Assembly: GCA_023375675.1 (NCBI GenBank)
Contig: JALQBC010000026.1
Span: 372,001 to 436,000 of the forward strand
Direction of reading: 5' to 3'
DNA length: 64,000 nt
Origin: Cytospora piceicola
Lineage: Eukaryota; Ascomycota; Sordariomycetes; Diaporthales; Cytosporaceae
Positions 11,247 through 21,059 of this stretch are shown here, in pieces (position 1 is the first letter of the stretch; each line of letters opens with the position of its first letter). Position numbers and translations under genes: made by a program. The notes beneath the pieces were generated by a model. The model did no database searches. It saw only the letters and a list, made by a program, of their open reading frames with translations, and was not told where the DNA came from.

Positions 11247-12809
11247 ACGGATAGGCTGGTTGTGGAAGGCGAAACAAATCTGGGAAAATGAAGGTACGAT
11301 CAGGTCCGGCAGCATCATACCCCAAGCACACGCGGTAGGGGATTCTTCGGGGGACTCTCTCTGACAGCACACTCCTTACAGGGCTACGGTTGTTTGCTTG
11401 GGAATCTCGGAATGGCTGGACATCGGACATCAAAAGATGATGCTTCATGGAGTTAGACGGCACGGAATTGCATCTTGCAGCCGGTATTGAGAACATTCGA
11501 AACGAACGTCCCTTGACTTCCCCCGATCAAATACGATATCCCAGAAGAGCCGAAGACGACTGTGACAGAAACACTCCTTCGAGCCGCTTGCGCTCCACCG
11601 CGCTCCATCCGAACAAACCAGTGATACATACCTACGCCATATTCTTTTCACATCTTGCCGTTGCGTCTTGCGTGTGAAATGCCTCGGCTGGTAAAGTCTG
11701 CTCGGGTGCGCCTACGGGAGCAATCCATATCCGGGGATTCTGGGGCCACTTCGATGGCCCCCATGCCGTAGATCGATTAGGCTTTGAAAAAGCCGCGATG
11801 TTCAAGTTGATCGTCGTGGTACAGATACGAGTCTTACATTTTCTGTATCTTTGTCGATATGTCCCAATACTTTCATAATATCCATCCATCTCTCCCTGGA
11901 CTCCCATGCATAGAAGTGCTTCCTGCAGCCCATTGTCACAGTGTGGTGTCCAAGTTGAGGCGCTAACCAAAGTCGACGCCTCCAGCCATTCCCAGACCCT
12001 CTACACTCAAATATGCTCGGGTCGCCGTAAAAGGTATACCCGCTCCTCATACCGATCGGTCACATGTCAGACGACCCAGCTGGTGCTATTCCCAGTTCGT
12101 ATCTTTTCCAAGGGAAAACCTGGAAAGGTCACGGCACGGACGACCAATGATGCATATGTGCACATCTCAGCCCAGCGAACATCGTGATATACCATGCCTG
12201 GTTTGCTGGGAGGCTGTGGAAGAGGACAAGATAACCCCCACGATTCCAACCGAAGGCGAGAGGCTCGTACGCATCTGATCAGCTTTGTTGGGGTCTCTGG
12301 GTACGGCTGGAAGGGACGGTATGAGTGCGTACCTCGATGCGCGGCCACTTCTACGGGCCAGGGGTCAAATGGGATCTGATGCATACGAGTCGTCACTGGG
12401 GGTATAGCTCGCTTCAGAAAGTAGACAGACCGCAATTTGGGCATATCGGGAGTTCAAGACTCCGATTGCCTAGTTTACGCAGCTGCGAGGGAGAGACGGC
12501 ACAATCTCAAGATTACCCAAATGCAGAGCAACATGAGGGCGTATATGGATTGATTGATGCCGTCCCCGGCTTCTGAAGCACATGGGGACCAATAATGTGT
12601 ACTGCACATTTACATAGACTATATTTTCTACAATACTTACTTACCAAGCCAAAGATCTTTGAAAAGGGCTTTTAAGCCAAGAATGGTTGATTTTGTGACG
12701 AATGCACCAGTGCAATAAATTATGAGATTCAAGGTACGTGAACACTGAATTTACACAATCTACATTCATGCTCTCATATACAACAGGGCAAATGCAACTC
12801 CCAATAGCA
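11247..12809. other. Region downstream of RPS21, no gene recognised
   Basis: The first part should be the RPS21 3' UTR. Several short frames exist on both strands (the longest is 125 codons on the minus strand, 12067-12444), but none shows a domain, a signal peptide or a convincing splice structure. GC content falls steadily from about 12,590 toward the tRNA-Asn gene. Confidence 0.4.
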
Positions 12810-12883
12810 TCCTTCGTGGCGCAATTGGCTAGCGCGTCTGACTGTTAATCAGGAGGTTGGTGGTTCGAGCCCACCCGAAGGAG
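12810..12883 (+). tRNA. tRNA-Asn (GTT)
   Basis: 74 nt folding as a full cloverleaf. Acceptor arms TCCTTCG / CGAAGGA pair perfectly, with discriminator G. The anticodon loop is CTGTTAA with anticodon GTT, and the T arm is GGTGG-TTCGAGC-CCACC. No intron. The copies at 13107-13180 (minus) and 19789-19862 (plus) are identical. Confidence 0.97.
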
Positions 12884-13106
12884 GATTGCTTGAATTCCTT
12901 TTTGTTACTTTTATCTTTCTATATACATCTATATATATACGCAGAGTTTACTTTTTATATTTAATTACTTAAGTAATTTCTAATAGTTAAGTATAATAAA
13001 ACAGAACTCTTTTTTATTATATCGATATTTCGGCACGACAGAACTACGGTGAAGTCTATTAAAAAAAAAAAAAAAAAAAACTTAAATGGATGTTTAATCA
13101 AAAATA
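12884..13106. other. AT-rich spacer between inverted tRNA-Asn genes
   Basis: 223 nt, strongly AT-rich, with an A20 homopolymer at about 13062-13081. It is the loop between two identical, oppositely oriented tRNA genes. No coding potential. Confidence 0.7.
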
Positions 13107-13180
13107 CTCCTTCGGGTGGGCTCGAACCACCAACCTCCTGATTAACAGTCAGACGCGCTAGCCAATTGCGCCACGAAGGA
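13107..13180 (-). tRNA. tRNA-Asn (GTT), inverted copy
   Basis: 74 nt, the exact reverse complement of the copy at 12810-12883, with every arm and both internal promoter boxes preserved. Anticodon GTT, no intron. The flanking DNA is different and AT-rich, so only the tRNA itself is shared. Confidence 0.97.
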
Positions 13181-13377
13181 TTTGAGGTGTTTTATTACGA
13201 ATCTCAACATATTCTATACTATTATATACTATAAATAAAGCACCATGCATTGAAGGTCCAAAAGTTCTATATCTTTATTTATATCTACACATTTCTTACT
13301 TTATTTCAAAAGGCTGGGTTTAAAATAGAGAGCATAAGGATTTCAACCTACTAGCTCTTGATAATGAATACACAGTC

Positions 13378-13998
13378 GAAGCACCAGGCTACATGGGCTA
13401 CACTGCAGCCTCTGGCACACGGACAAGGTCGGACCTTACATCGTCCAGTCCATCTTTGTCCTCATCTCGCTTGCCCTCTTTACTGCGACCGTTCACATGA
13501 TATTCAGCCGTCTTATTACACGCCTCCCCTCAGGCCCCAGGTGCAGCATCTCCAGCCCTTGTAGATCACTAAGATCTTTATCCTGGGCGACGTGCAGTCC
13601 TTCCCAAAACCCAGGCGAACGGCGGCAGTTTCCCAGCCAGCAAGAGCTACAAGAGGATATGCCAGGTGATTGCCGTGATAGGGTTTCTTATGCAAATCGT
13701 TACCTTCGGGGTTGTTCCTCGTCGCTGTGGTGATCGTCCAGGTCCGGTATAGGCGGCTAGCTGCTTCTAGCTCCCGTGGCAGGACGGTCTCCCCTGGACG
13801 AAGGTGCTGTGGATGATGTATGCAGTTAGCGCGTGTATTTCCGTGCGGTCTATTTTCAGGGCGGCCGAGTATATCCAGGGGCGAGATGGATATTCTTTGA
13901 ATCACCAGTGGACGCTGTTCGTGCTCGATTCGACCCTGATGTTTCTTACTACGCACGGTGGTCTTCTTTGTCTTGTATCACCAGAAATGATTTGACCA
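13378..13998 (+). pseudogene. RTA1-family membrane protein pseudogene (lipid-translocating exporter / RTA1-like)
   Basis: Pieces of an RTA1-domain protein follow each other in the right order but in different frames. First is GYMGYTAA. Then come KVGPYIVQSIFVLISLALF and a helix continuing to HMIFSRLITRL; ITKIFILGDVQSF after a frame change and a TAG; SYKRICQVIAVIGFLMQIV; and LVAVVIVQVRYRRLA after another shift. Last are LWMMYAVSACISVRSIFRAAEY and NHQWTLFVLDSTLMFLTTH. These match conserved transmembrane segments of RTA1/RTM1 proteins, seven-helix membrane proteins linked to lipid export and drug tolerance. At least three frameshifts, an internal TAG and the missing first helices make it nonfunctional. 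The 5' end is cut close to the AT-rich tRNA-Asn neighbourhood. Confidence 0.8.
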
Positions 13999-14658
13999 GG
14001 AGTTGTCCGGAGGAGGGGTTAATCGGAGCTGGGACCATGACAAGCGTGGAGGTGATTCCGTCGAGCTTGGAGATGCCGCTGCCGCAAATTTGAGTGTTTC
14101 AAGTGGGATCAACTGTTTCAACTCAAAGTACAGAGGACAAGGCTTAGAAGGGGGTGGGGCCACTGTCGCCATGTAAGAATCGGGAGGATTCGAAATTCCA
14201 GAGAAAATTGGTCGACGATGAATATGCTCTGCTTGGTAAATGGTACAGGCCGTCCGTTGATCTGATATCCTGAAGCCATCGACTGGGCCGCCCCCTGCAG
14301 CCGGTCAAACTGTTTTCTCTGGGACCGGTGGGGGCGGGGCTGGAGGGCCTGTGCAATGGATCATGGTGTGGATAAGCCGATGTCTTTTGTAGTCACGAAT
14401 ACTGAGGTTCGGGAACACAGAGTTTGAGGATGGCACTCAAGGGGAAGTCGGGATCAAGTGTTGGATATCATTGAGGAACAGAGGAAAGGGGGGGAAAGAA
14501 ACACAGAGAGAGCTCAGACCTGGTTACACTTACGGCAGATGAGGTGGACTGGTTCCCTTTGTATTGCTCATCATTTTTTGTTAATCTCGGCAGCACTGTA
14601 TACTGCGCAATATTAAAGATACAGATTGTTTTCTAACTAGATGTCTTATGTTCTCGTT
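13999..14658. other. Spacer between two pseudogenes
   Basis: No recognisable gene. Short frames only, with no domain and no clear splice sites. Confidence 0.4.
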
Positions 14659-15823
14659 TCAAATATCCCCCTGTGACCCGGTAGGTGTGGGAATCATTGG
14701 CTCCATTTCAAGCACATCTTCTGGCAGTCCTCGCTCAGACTCGTGGTTTTCAACCTCCCACCTTTTGAGGCCAAATCCCACAGCATACCACAGACCACGA
14801 GTCGTCTAGAGACTGTTAGAGAATAGATGAGAATGCATTGGGAATACAACGTCGTACCTGGAGTTGGTCTGAAAACATATGAAGCCCCAAGATCGTTGCT
14901 ATTAGAACAACAATGTAGCAACCAGCTGATTTCCAAAGTGTATCGAGAAGCTGCCTAGTTGTGAACGAATAGCCACGACGCCCATCGGGTAATTATAAAA
15001 GTAAGAAGGCTAGCGTCATTAAAGAACCTACGTCTTGGCTAGGTTGATTGAAGAATATGGTGAAGAATCTGGCTCCATGCGTAGGTGCTCATTCTGTCGA
15101 TTCCAACGGCAAGAACGTCCCCGGCGAGGCCGTCATGAGCCTTGATCTCTGTCTCAAACCTTCCTGCGTCATAGTAATGTCGTGTAAGCTGACAGTCAAG
15201 TGAGCGGGTACATGTATATGTGAAAACTCGAAGTGAGTCAAGGGGGGAAGGGTACCTGAGGGGGATTGATAGCGTACCATAAGCAAAATGTATTTCAATT
15301 TCACTGTCTGTGCTATTTGACGACAGCCGTTGGTGGTAGTTTGCGGACCAGAGCCAACGTTCGAGGTCTGTGTGGCCTGGAGTATCTGACCCAGGGACCG
15401 GCAGTCTTTGCAGTCTCTGCACTCGATGTTTGCATTGCAATACCCATCATCGCCAACTGAAGTGTGCAGGATAGCTAGGTGGGAATTCAGGTTGGAAAGT
15501 TTCGGGGGATAATGACCGCTATGGATACTTGTAAGTCGTGACACTCGCGACTCCAGGGATCACTTGACCATATATAACGTACTGAGTCGGCCTTACACTC
15601 ACGGTGAGGCCTTATTATACCAATTAGTATTGTACACTAAGCAGAGCAATGGATGTCGTGAAGTCATACCGTCTTGGTTCGCATTGGGATAGAACAGAAA
15701 CATCACAGCTCCATCCATCACTGAACCACGGCCAAATGCAGCCCAACCGCGAGCCGTATCAGGTATCAACACGAGCTGGATCTGACTGAAAAACAGGCAC
15801 GTTTGCATGTATGGTACAGTCAT
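14659..15823 (-). pseudogene. Decayed DOMON-domain (cytochrome b561-like) membrane protein gene
   Basis: The frame from the ATG at 15823 reads a DOMON-like strand (IQLVLIPDTARGWAAFGRGS, VMDGAVMFLFYPNANQDG). Removing two canonical introns (15611-15669, GTATGA..AAG; 15519-15582, GTACGT..TAG) extends it through LTVSVRP, GHYPPKLSNLNS and LHTSVGDDGYCNANIECRDC. This follows the order of fungal DOMON/cellobiose-dehydrogenase-like cytochrome domains. After about 15,410 frame changes are needed to continue to WLWSANYHQRL and IEIHFAYG. Near the end a transmembrane helix (SAGCYIVVLIATILGLHMF) and a hydrophilic tail survive, ending at TGA 14659-14661. No signal peptide or N-terminal strands are seen upstream. 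I call it a pseudogene; a heavily spliced active gene is less likely but possible. Confidence 0.58.
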
Positions 15824-16856
15824 TCAATTCCAGTTGGTGTGTTGTTGTTGAAGAGAAGTAAACAAACAGGCCTAAAGCCTAAGGGAAGGGAAGGAAATAG
15901 GTGTAAGTAAAGGAAGTAACGCTATAGGCCTGATTACGTAACAAGCCGAGCAGAACTGCCCAGGGAATGCCAGATGGTACGTGGACGGGTCTTCTTTAGG
16001 GTACGAAAGTACCAAGCAATTATCGAAGCTGAAGATGCTATCAATCCTTGACGCAAATTTGACTCAGGGGTAAGTCGGTCTCATTGGCGGCGGCGAAACA
16101 CTGGAAACCAAGAAATATGAGCGACGCAGCAAGAGAGAGTTGTCGGATTGTGATTTCAGTCGGCTAAACCGTGAAAGTATAAACGAATTGGATTAACAGC
16201 TTCAGCGAGAAAGAGGGCACAATACTGAATGCAGGAAGCGTTGCCAGAGATGAGCGACAACCTCACACATATGATGGGCCACCTATACATACTAATCCAC
16301 AAGCACACCGTTTCTTATTCTGGCTACGATGGCCATGCAGCCAACAGTTTTGATTCAGCTAGCTTGCCGGACCCCTTCATTTGTGTAAATGATGCACAAA
16401 CAAGGCATCGAATCGGGTTCGGTCCCCGGCATCTGGGCCCCCCCCCCCAACAAAGTGGAGAGCTTCCTGCCGCTGACTGCGTCTAACACATACAAATTTT
16501 GGTGTAAGTCAGGTCAGCTAGCCAAATCAGAACACTGCTGCCACTATACCTTTTTATTGTCAGATTGAAAAACTGGTTATTCATTGACCCTTAAAGTTGA
16601 AGTTGCGCGCGGACTACATATTCTATAATTTTCTGTATTAAATTATGTATAAGGCTTTCTGATTTTATTTTGAAGGCTTACCTAGGTAGATTTGATATAG
16701 TGTATTTAAATATCTTGAGTTATGTGACTATGAAATGCATGGACCGTGTGCGACCCTAACCCTAAGAGTCAATGAATGACCACCCCCTCAATCTGATAGA
16801 TGTATAGTGTACATATTTTGCAGCCAGTCGGAAAACATCAATCCTTCCAAGGTTGC
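15824..16856. other. Intergenic, partly AT-rich
   Basis: No gene seen. It includes an AT-rich segment (about 16,550-16,740) with one CCTAGGTAG word near 16,682, a C-run at about 16,439-16,449, and a chance two-unit CCCTAA at 16,754-16,765. Confidence 0.4.
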
Positions 16857-17352
16857 TTACCAGGGCTCCACATAGGGAGGCTGCAGCTTATGTTTGCCAT
16901 CAGTATCCCGGAATGTCAACTCTCCTATAATATCCGCGATTCCGTGAAAGGTTCGTATCTAAACTCATCATTAGTCAACGTTCTTATGTTGCCACAATGA
17001 CAGGTGAAGTGGGACTGAGATTCACATTGACTGCCGTCACAGTTCTCTCAACGTCCCTCTCAGCCTCCGAGAAGTCAATGAGGATACTCGTGCCACATTG
17101 TGAGCAGAAACAGTGCGACTTGGTGGCGGTGCCAAAACGGTACTTGGACAGGCTTTCTTGCCCAGAAACAAACTTGACGTCGTCGACCTTAGGATATACT
17201 AGTAGGTACCCGTTCTTGGTGCAGATGGAACAGTTGCAACGCAAGACCTTGCCGCTTCTGATGTCAGGGAGTATTGCTGTGAACTTGACGAGGCCGCAAT
17301 GACAATTCGCTTTGTAGGTCGTCATCACGGCAGGGGTCACAAGTGCGGCCAT
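16857..17352 (-). CDS. GFA-fold (glutathione-dependent formaldehyde-activating/CENP-V type) zinc protein
   Basis: Two exons on the minus strand, 17352-17026 and 16958-16857, give 142 aa. The 67-nt intron (16959-17025) starts GTGAAT, has a GACTAAT branch site and ends TTTAG. Skipping it would end the protein early and lose the conserved tail. Zinc-binding cysteines are all present: CHC at residues 17-19, CNCSIC at 39-44 and CFCSQCG at 81-87. The C-terminus PPYVEPW is typical of the family. GFA-domain proteins are small Mss4-fold zinc proteins; some act on S-hydroxymethyl-glutathione, most have no known substrate. This is the only intact protein gene in an islet of decayed genes. The ATG at 17352 is chosen because the residues upstream of it do not resemble the family. 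Confidence 0.92.
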
Positions 17353-18080
17353 GGTTGAAGGTGTCGGGTATGGACCAATCGGTTGATACCTGTATATATG
17401 CGGACTGTAAACGCAAGAGCGTGTAGAAGAAAGAAGAAGGGAACAATGTGCACTCCATAGGACACTGAGAGGGGAACTGAAAGGCTTTTTATGCACTCGG
17501 AACGGGCACCGAGATAGATAAGCACTGCCTATTTAGGTACTATGACCGCCCCTCGGCCGTGTGGATACCGGTCAACGAGAGCAAGTATGCAACTTCTACA
17601 GCAACCAGGGTGCGTTACACCAGAGTCGCCCAGAATATCAGAGCTCATAATGAAAAGGGCTCATGAAAAATGATTTCAGTACGTTACGGAGCAATGAACG
17701 CCCGAGCACTCTGAAAGTGGAGTGGAAGCTTGTGCCCCCGACATGGGTCGTTGGAACAGCCGGTCGGATTACATGTACAGGTGCTCGGAACCAATTTTTG
17801 ACACAGGGTCAAAGAAGTCTGATGAATGCAGGATGTTGACTGTACGGAAGCCAGCACTTTTCAAAGCTATCATATGAGCGGAGACAGCAGTGAAGTTGAC
17901 ACAACCATACTTGGGCCATATCCACAGCTGCAATACACAGATTGTAGAACTCAACAGTCTTGCAGCAGCCAGCAACATGGTCCATAGGTGCCAGACACAA
18001 AGAGAATAATACAACTACCCTCCCCCTTCTCCTCCACCCCTCTTCAATTGTGGCCCACATGCCTAGAAACATGAGAATCT
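17353..18080. other. Intergenic between GFA gene and peptide-precursor pseudogene
   Basis: Promoter side of the GFA gene plus unassigned DNA. Short minus-strand frames (for example 17769-18084) show no recognisable motif. Confidence 0.35.
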
Positions 18081-18449
18081 TCAAACGTTCTTCTCCTCAG
18101 CCGGGAGCTCCTCGTAAGTATTAATTGTATACTAACGCTTAACCTTTTCTTTAGCTAAGAGCTTTTTATAAGTATTAATTATATACTAACGCTTAGCCTT
18201 TTCTTTAGCCGGGAGCTCCTCGTAAGCATCGATTATATACTGGCGTTTGGCCTCTTCAGCGGGGAGCTCCTCGTAGGCATCGATCATGTACTGGCGCTTG
18301 GAGTAGGCAGCGTCGCGCTTCTCCTAAGCCTCAGGAGCGTTGAGTCGCTCAAGGGCACGCTTAAGGGCAGCACCTTCGAGCTTGGGCGCAGGAAGACCTG
18401 ACACAGCGGTCAGAAGTCCGGCGACAATGGCGATCTGAGCGAAATGCAT
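18081..18449 (-). pseudogene. Secreted Kex2-type repeat-peptide precursor (dikaritin/KEP-like), inactivated
   Basis: The minus-strand frame from the ATG at 18449 to the TGA at 18083-18081 is 123 codons and never shifts, but TAG stops interrupt it at codons 42, 88 and 106. Residues 1-18 form a signal peptide (MHFAQIAIVAGLLTAVSG), followed by a propeptide. Four repeat units then follow: codons 53-69 (QYMIDAYEELPAEEAKR), 70-87, 88-105 and 106-122. Units 1-3 end in Lys-Arg, the Kex2 cleavage site. This layout is that of fungal Kex2-processed repeat proteins, including precursors of ribosomally made cyclic peptides (ustiloxin/phomopsin class). Units 2 and 3 differ at 12 positions, all C-to-T or G-to-A. 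Two of the three stops fall where units 1 and 2 have CAG. No UstYa-like, tyrosinase or peptidase gene is visible nearby. Confidence 0.78.
18084..18293 (-). repeat. Four tandem 51-54-nt coding repeats with RIP-like transitions
   Basis: Units lie at 18243-18293, 18189-18242, 18135-18188 and 18084-18134. The gradient of change is clear: the units nearest the signal peptide keep the GC-rich form, the third is most AT-shifted, and the last is partly restored to the GC-rich form. Differences between units 2 and 3 are transitions only. Confidence 0.85.
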
Positions 18450-19788
18450 GATGGTATGCGAAGTAGATGTCTTGGATAAGATGAAGATTCAATGAGGTAT
18501 GGATTGATGAACAGATTGATGTGTCTCTGAGATGGTGGCGTTTGAAGGATGAGAGATGTTGTTCAAAGATGAAGTCTGCAAGAACTCCTACTCTGCTCAG
18601 GTAGTCTTGTGTGTTCCTTAAGTATTTGACAAGAGCGAGACATTGTAGTTGTTGGAAATATGGTCATTGTAAACCTCCCACCTCTCTGGGGCCAATCCTG
18701 CAATGATCGCTGCGTGTCTTGGCAGTTGTGAAGACCTCCAGCTCCATAAGATTCTCCGTCACATCCTATTGGAAAGCTGCATGTCTTTTCGACCTCACCG
18801 TTATCTTTCCTGTGCGAAATTGTCACGGAGGTGAGACCTGGATCCATCATCTACATCCATGCTGGCAAACTTGAATCTGTAATCCTGTGGCCAGAGACAA
18901 GGCTTGGAGGCGTCGCATCACTGTCTCAACTTGCGGTAGGAAGGGGGGGGGTCAAGTTCCGTACTTCATATTCACCGCTCACACAACGGCATACTCATCA
19001 TCGATAGGTGCCAGAGCGGGCATTGACATGCAACACTACAACCCATCAACCAACATGAAGCAAGCTTATAGAGGAGGGTGGTATTCGATCTGGTCAGCTA
19101 CCATGATCTTTTCGCTTCGACCAAAAGTACAAGCGGGTCTGGAACTGACAAGGCCACACAGGCGGCGCCTGGTGCATGTTCTGTTCTTCCGGATTGGTAC
19201 TCATTTGCATATAGGATTCGATGTTGGATCCGCCCCTCACCTGGGCAGGCTGAGCCGCATCAAAGAGATAACCACTCTCCTCTTGGAACTGATGTTGGGC
19301 CGTGACGTGGCCGTCACATGGCCGTGGATGCGTTTACAATTAATTTTTTGGCACCAAAGCTTCACAAGCTAAAGAAAACCCTGTATTACCTCCCTCATGC
19401 GTATTAGCGGTGTTCGGGGTTATTTCCAAAGCCGCAAGCTGCCTGGCTGCGCCGCATTCAGAGAGTAACAACTGCATGTTCGTTCCATAGCCGGGCGATT
19501 TGAAGAGTCCGAGTCCACCGATGTGATCAATGCAAGTGATGTGCGTTGTTCCACCGGCAGTCGCCACGAATACCACGTATCTCTGATCATATGTCTGTAA
19601 CACGGGAGGGTCACTCGGCCCGAGTACGGCTACTACAGGATGAATTTCCTCAAGTACACCGTAAACAAACCGACCGCTCCTTCCAATTATCACACCAGCC
19701 CAAGAAGTTTTATTTACTGGGGGTACCATAGAATATGCTGTAGACAAACTATGGTATATTTACTACAAAGCACCTAGACTATCAATCA
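18450..19788. other. Unassigned region upstream of the precursor pseudogene
   Basis: Contains the promoter side of the precursor and two weak minus-strand frames. The one at 18563-18850 (95 codons from an ATG) includes a cysteine-containing stretch, CSFPIGCDGESYGAGGLHNC, that could be part of a small secreted protein exon. The frame at 19340-19729 (about 129 codons) has balanced composition but no family I recognise. Neither is supported enough to call a gene. Confidence 0.3.
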
Positions 19789-19862
19789 TCCTTCGTGGCG
19801 CAATTGGCTAGCGCGTCTGACTGTTAATCAGGAGGTTGGTGGTTCGAGCCCACCCGAAGGAG
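19789..19862 (+). tRNA. tRNA-Asn (GTT), third identical copy
   Basis: 74 nt, identical to 12810-12883 and in the same orientation, about 7 kb away. Complete cloverleaf, anticodon GTT, no intron. Immediately downstream begins about 600 nt of AT-rich DNA. Confidence 0.97.
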
Positions 19863-20562
19863 TGGTTTTCAAATGAGCCTGTTTCATTTATTTTTGAAAC
19901 TACTCTTTCCAAGTAGAGCAAGTTGGCAGAAGAATTGGTTTCTTTTTGCTTATCCTTTAATTACAGTATTCGAGATCTCTTCTTAGCAACTCAGTTCTCT
20001 TACGACAACGTGTTTTTTTTCTCTCTCTTCCCTTTTTCGTTCTGAAGGAAATTACTAGCTAGAACCTATAGTGCTGTAAATCTACGTGATGCTTGTATTT
20101 TCGCTTAACCTATTTCAATATAACAAATTACAATGGTAACTTTTTAGATAATATACCGCGTGTTTAAAAAAAACGTATACTATATGTAGATTATATGCTA
20201 TATAAAGGTAAGGGATTATATATAGTGTCTGTTAATTTATTTACTGAATATTTATGTTATATTGAAGGTATATACTATATAAGGATATGTTGTGTAAAGT
20301 GTCACTACTGTACTATTAAATGTGATCTATTACCGGATGTCTCTATGCCTGCTCAGTGCTCTTATGATTAAGGTTGTCTTGAATGAAAATCTAACGGAGA
20401 AAGTATAGATAGCAGCCTAATTTGGGGTAGTAACGTAATTAGAGAAGAATTTACAGGTAGGGTGGCTTGAATCTGTTGTTGTATAACCTATTTCTCTGCT
20501 GTGAATAATCCGGTCTGAAAACAAATGAAGCTGCGAAAAGGCCTCCCGATGTACCTTCAGTA
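19863..20562. other. AT-rich intergenic segment
   Basis: Strongly AT-rich, especially 20,090-20,330, with no reading frame of note. It resembles the spacer next to the first tRNA-Asn pair in composition, but I saw no long shared sequence. Confidence 0.4.
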
Positions 20563-20645
20563 CGGTGCCTACCTACCTAGGTACCTATACCTACCTAGGT
20601 ACCTATACCTACCTAGGTACCTATACCTACCTAGGTACCTAGGCA
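20563..20645. repeat. 18-bp tandem repeat built on the CCTAGG motif
   Basis: About four copies of the 18-mer GTACCTATACCTACCTAG, nearly perfect, ending in a CCTAGGTACCTAGG palindrome. It is noncoding. It lies about 420 nt upstream of the unknown gene at 21060. Confidence 0.9.
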
Positions 20646-21059
20646 GCCCTGGTGTCGTGTGCACGTTGGGGTCTCTTCAGTTTAGTAAGTGGTGCTCCCC
20701 TTGGCAAGCCCCTTCTCGAAAGGGAAGCCACGACAGGTCGGCCACAGTGGGAAGGCACCAGCTCACTTCTTGAATTCTTTAGGGTGTAGAAACGGACTCT
20801 TCCCTCTTGTGTCCCCCTCACACATCACCAGGGTTCCAGCACATCTTTCAAACCGCAGACAGACACCTTTCCCTCCCAGATTCCACCCACCCCATTCCAC
20901 CATTGCCACAATCAGGGCCCCCGTCACTGCCGTGTTGCATCTGCCCAGCATCCCGAGGACCACTCCCGACACCGACCTTCGATGACACATTCTGATGACC
21001 GGCGCGACCGACCGGAGCACTCGATTCCCTACCGCGAAACGTGACGCGACGCCCGCACG
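20646..21059 (+). promoter_or_regulatory. Probable promoter/5' leader of the gene at 21060
   Basis: CT- and CA-rich noncoding DNA leading to the start codon; no gene seen. Individual elements cannot be assigned. Confidence 0.35.

Noticed and set aside
12067..12444. 125-codon minus-strand frame downstream of RPS21
   Set aside because: No recognisable family or signal; not above chance for this GC content.
16754..16765. Two tandem CCCTAA units, telomere-like
   Set aside because: Only two units in an interior location; expected by chance and no longer degenerate array around it.
18081..18449. Mating-pheromone (alpha-factor type) precursor
   Set aside because: Lys-Arg repeats fit, but units lack the short Trp/Cys-containing core and the spacer dipeptides typical of ascomycete alpha pheromones.
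20525..20773. Frame encoding repeated YLPRYL
   Set aside because: Produced by the 18-bp noncoding tandem repeat, whose unit is a multiple of three.
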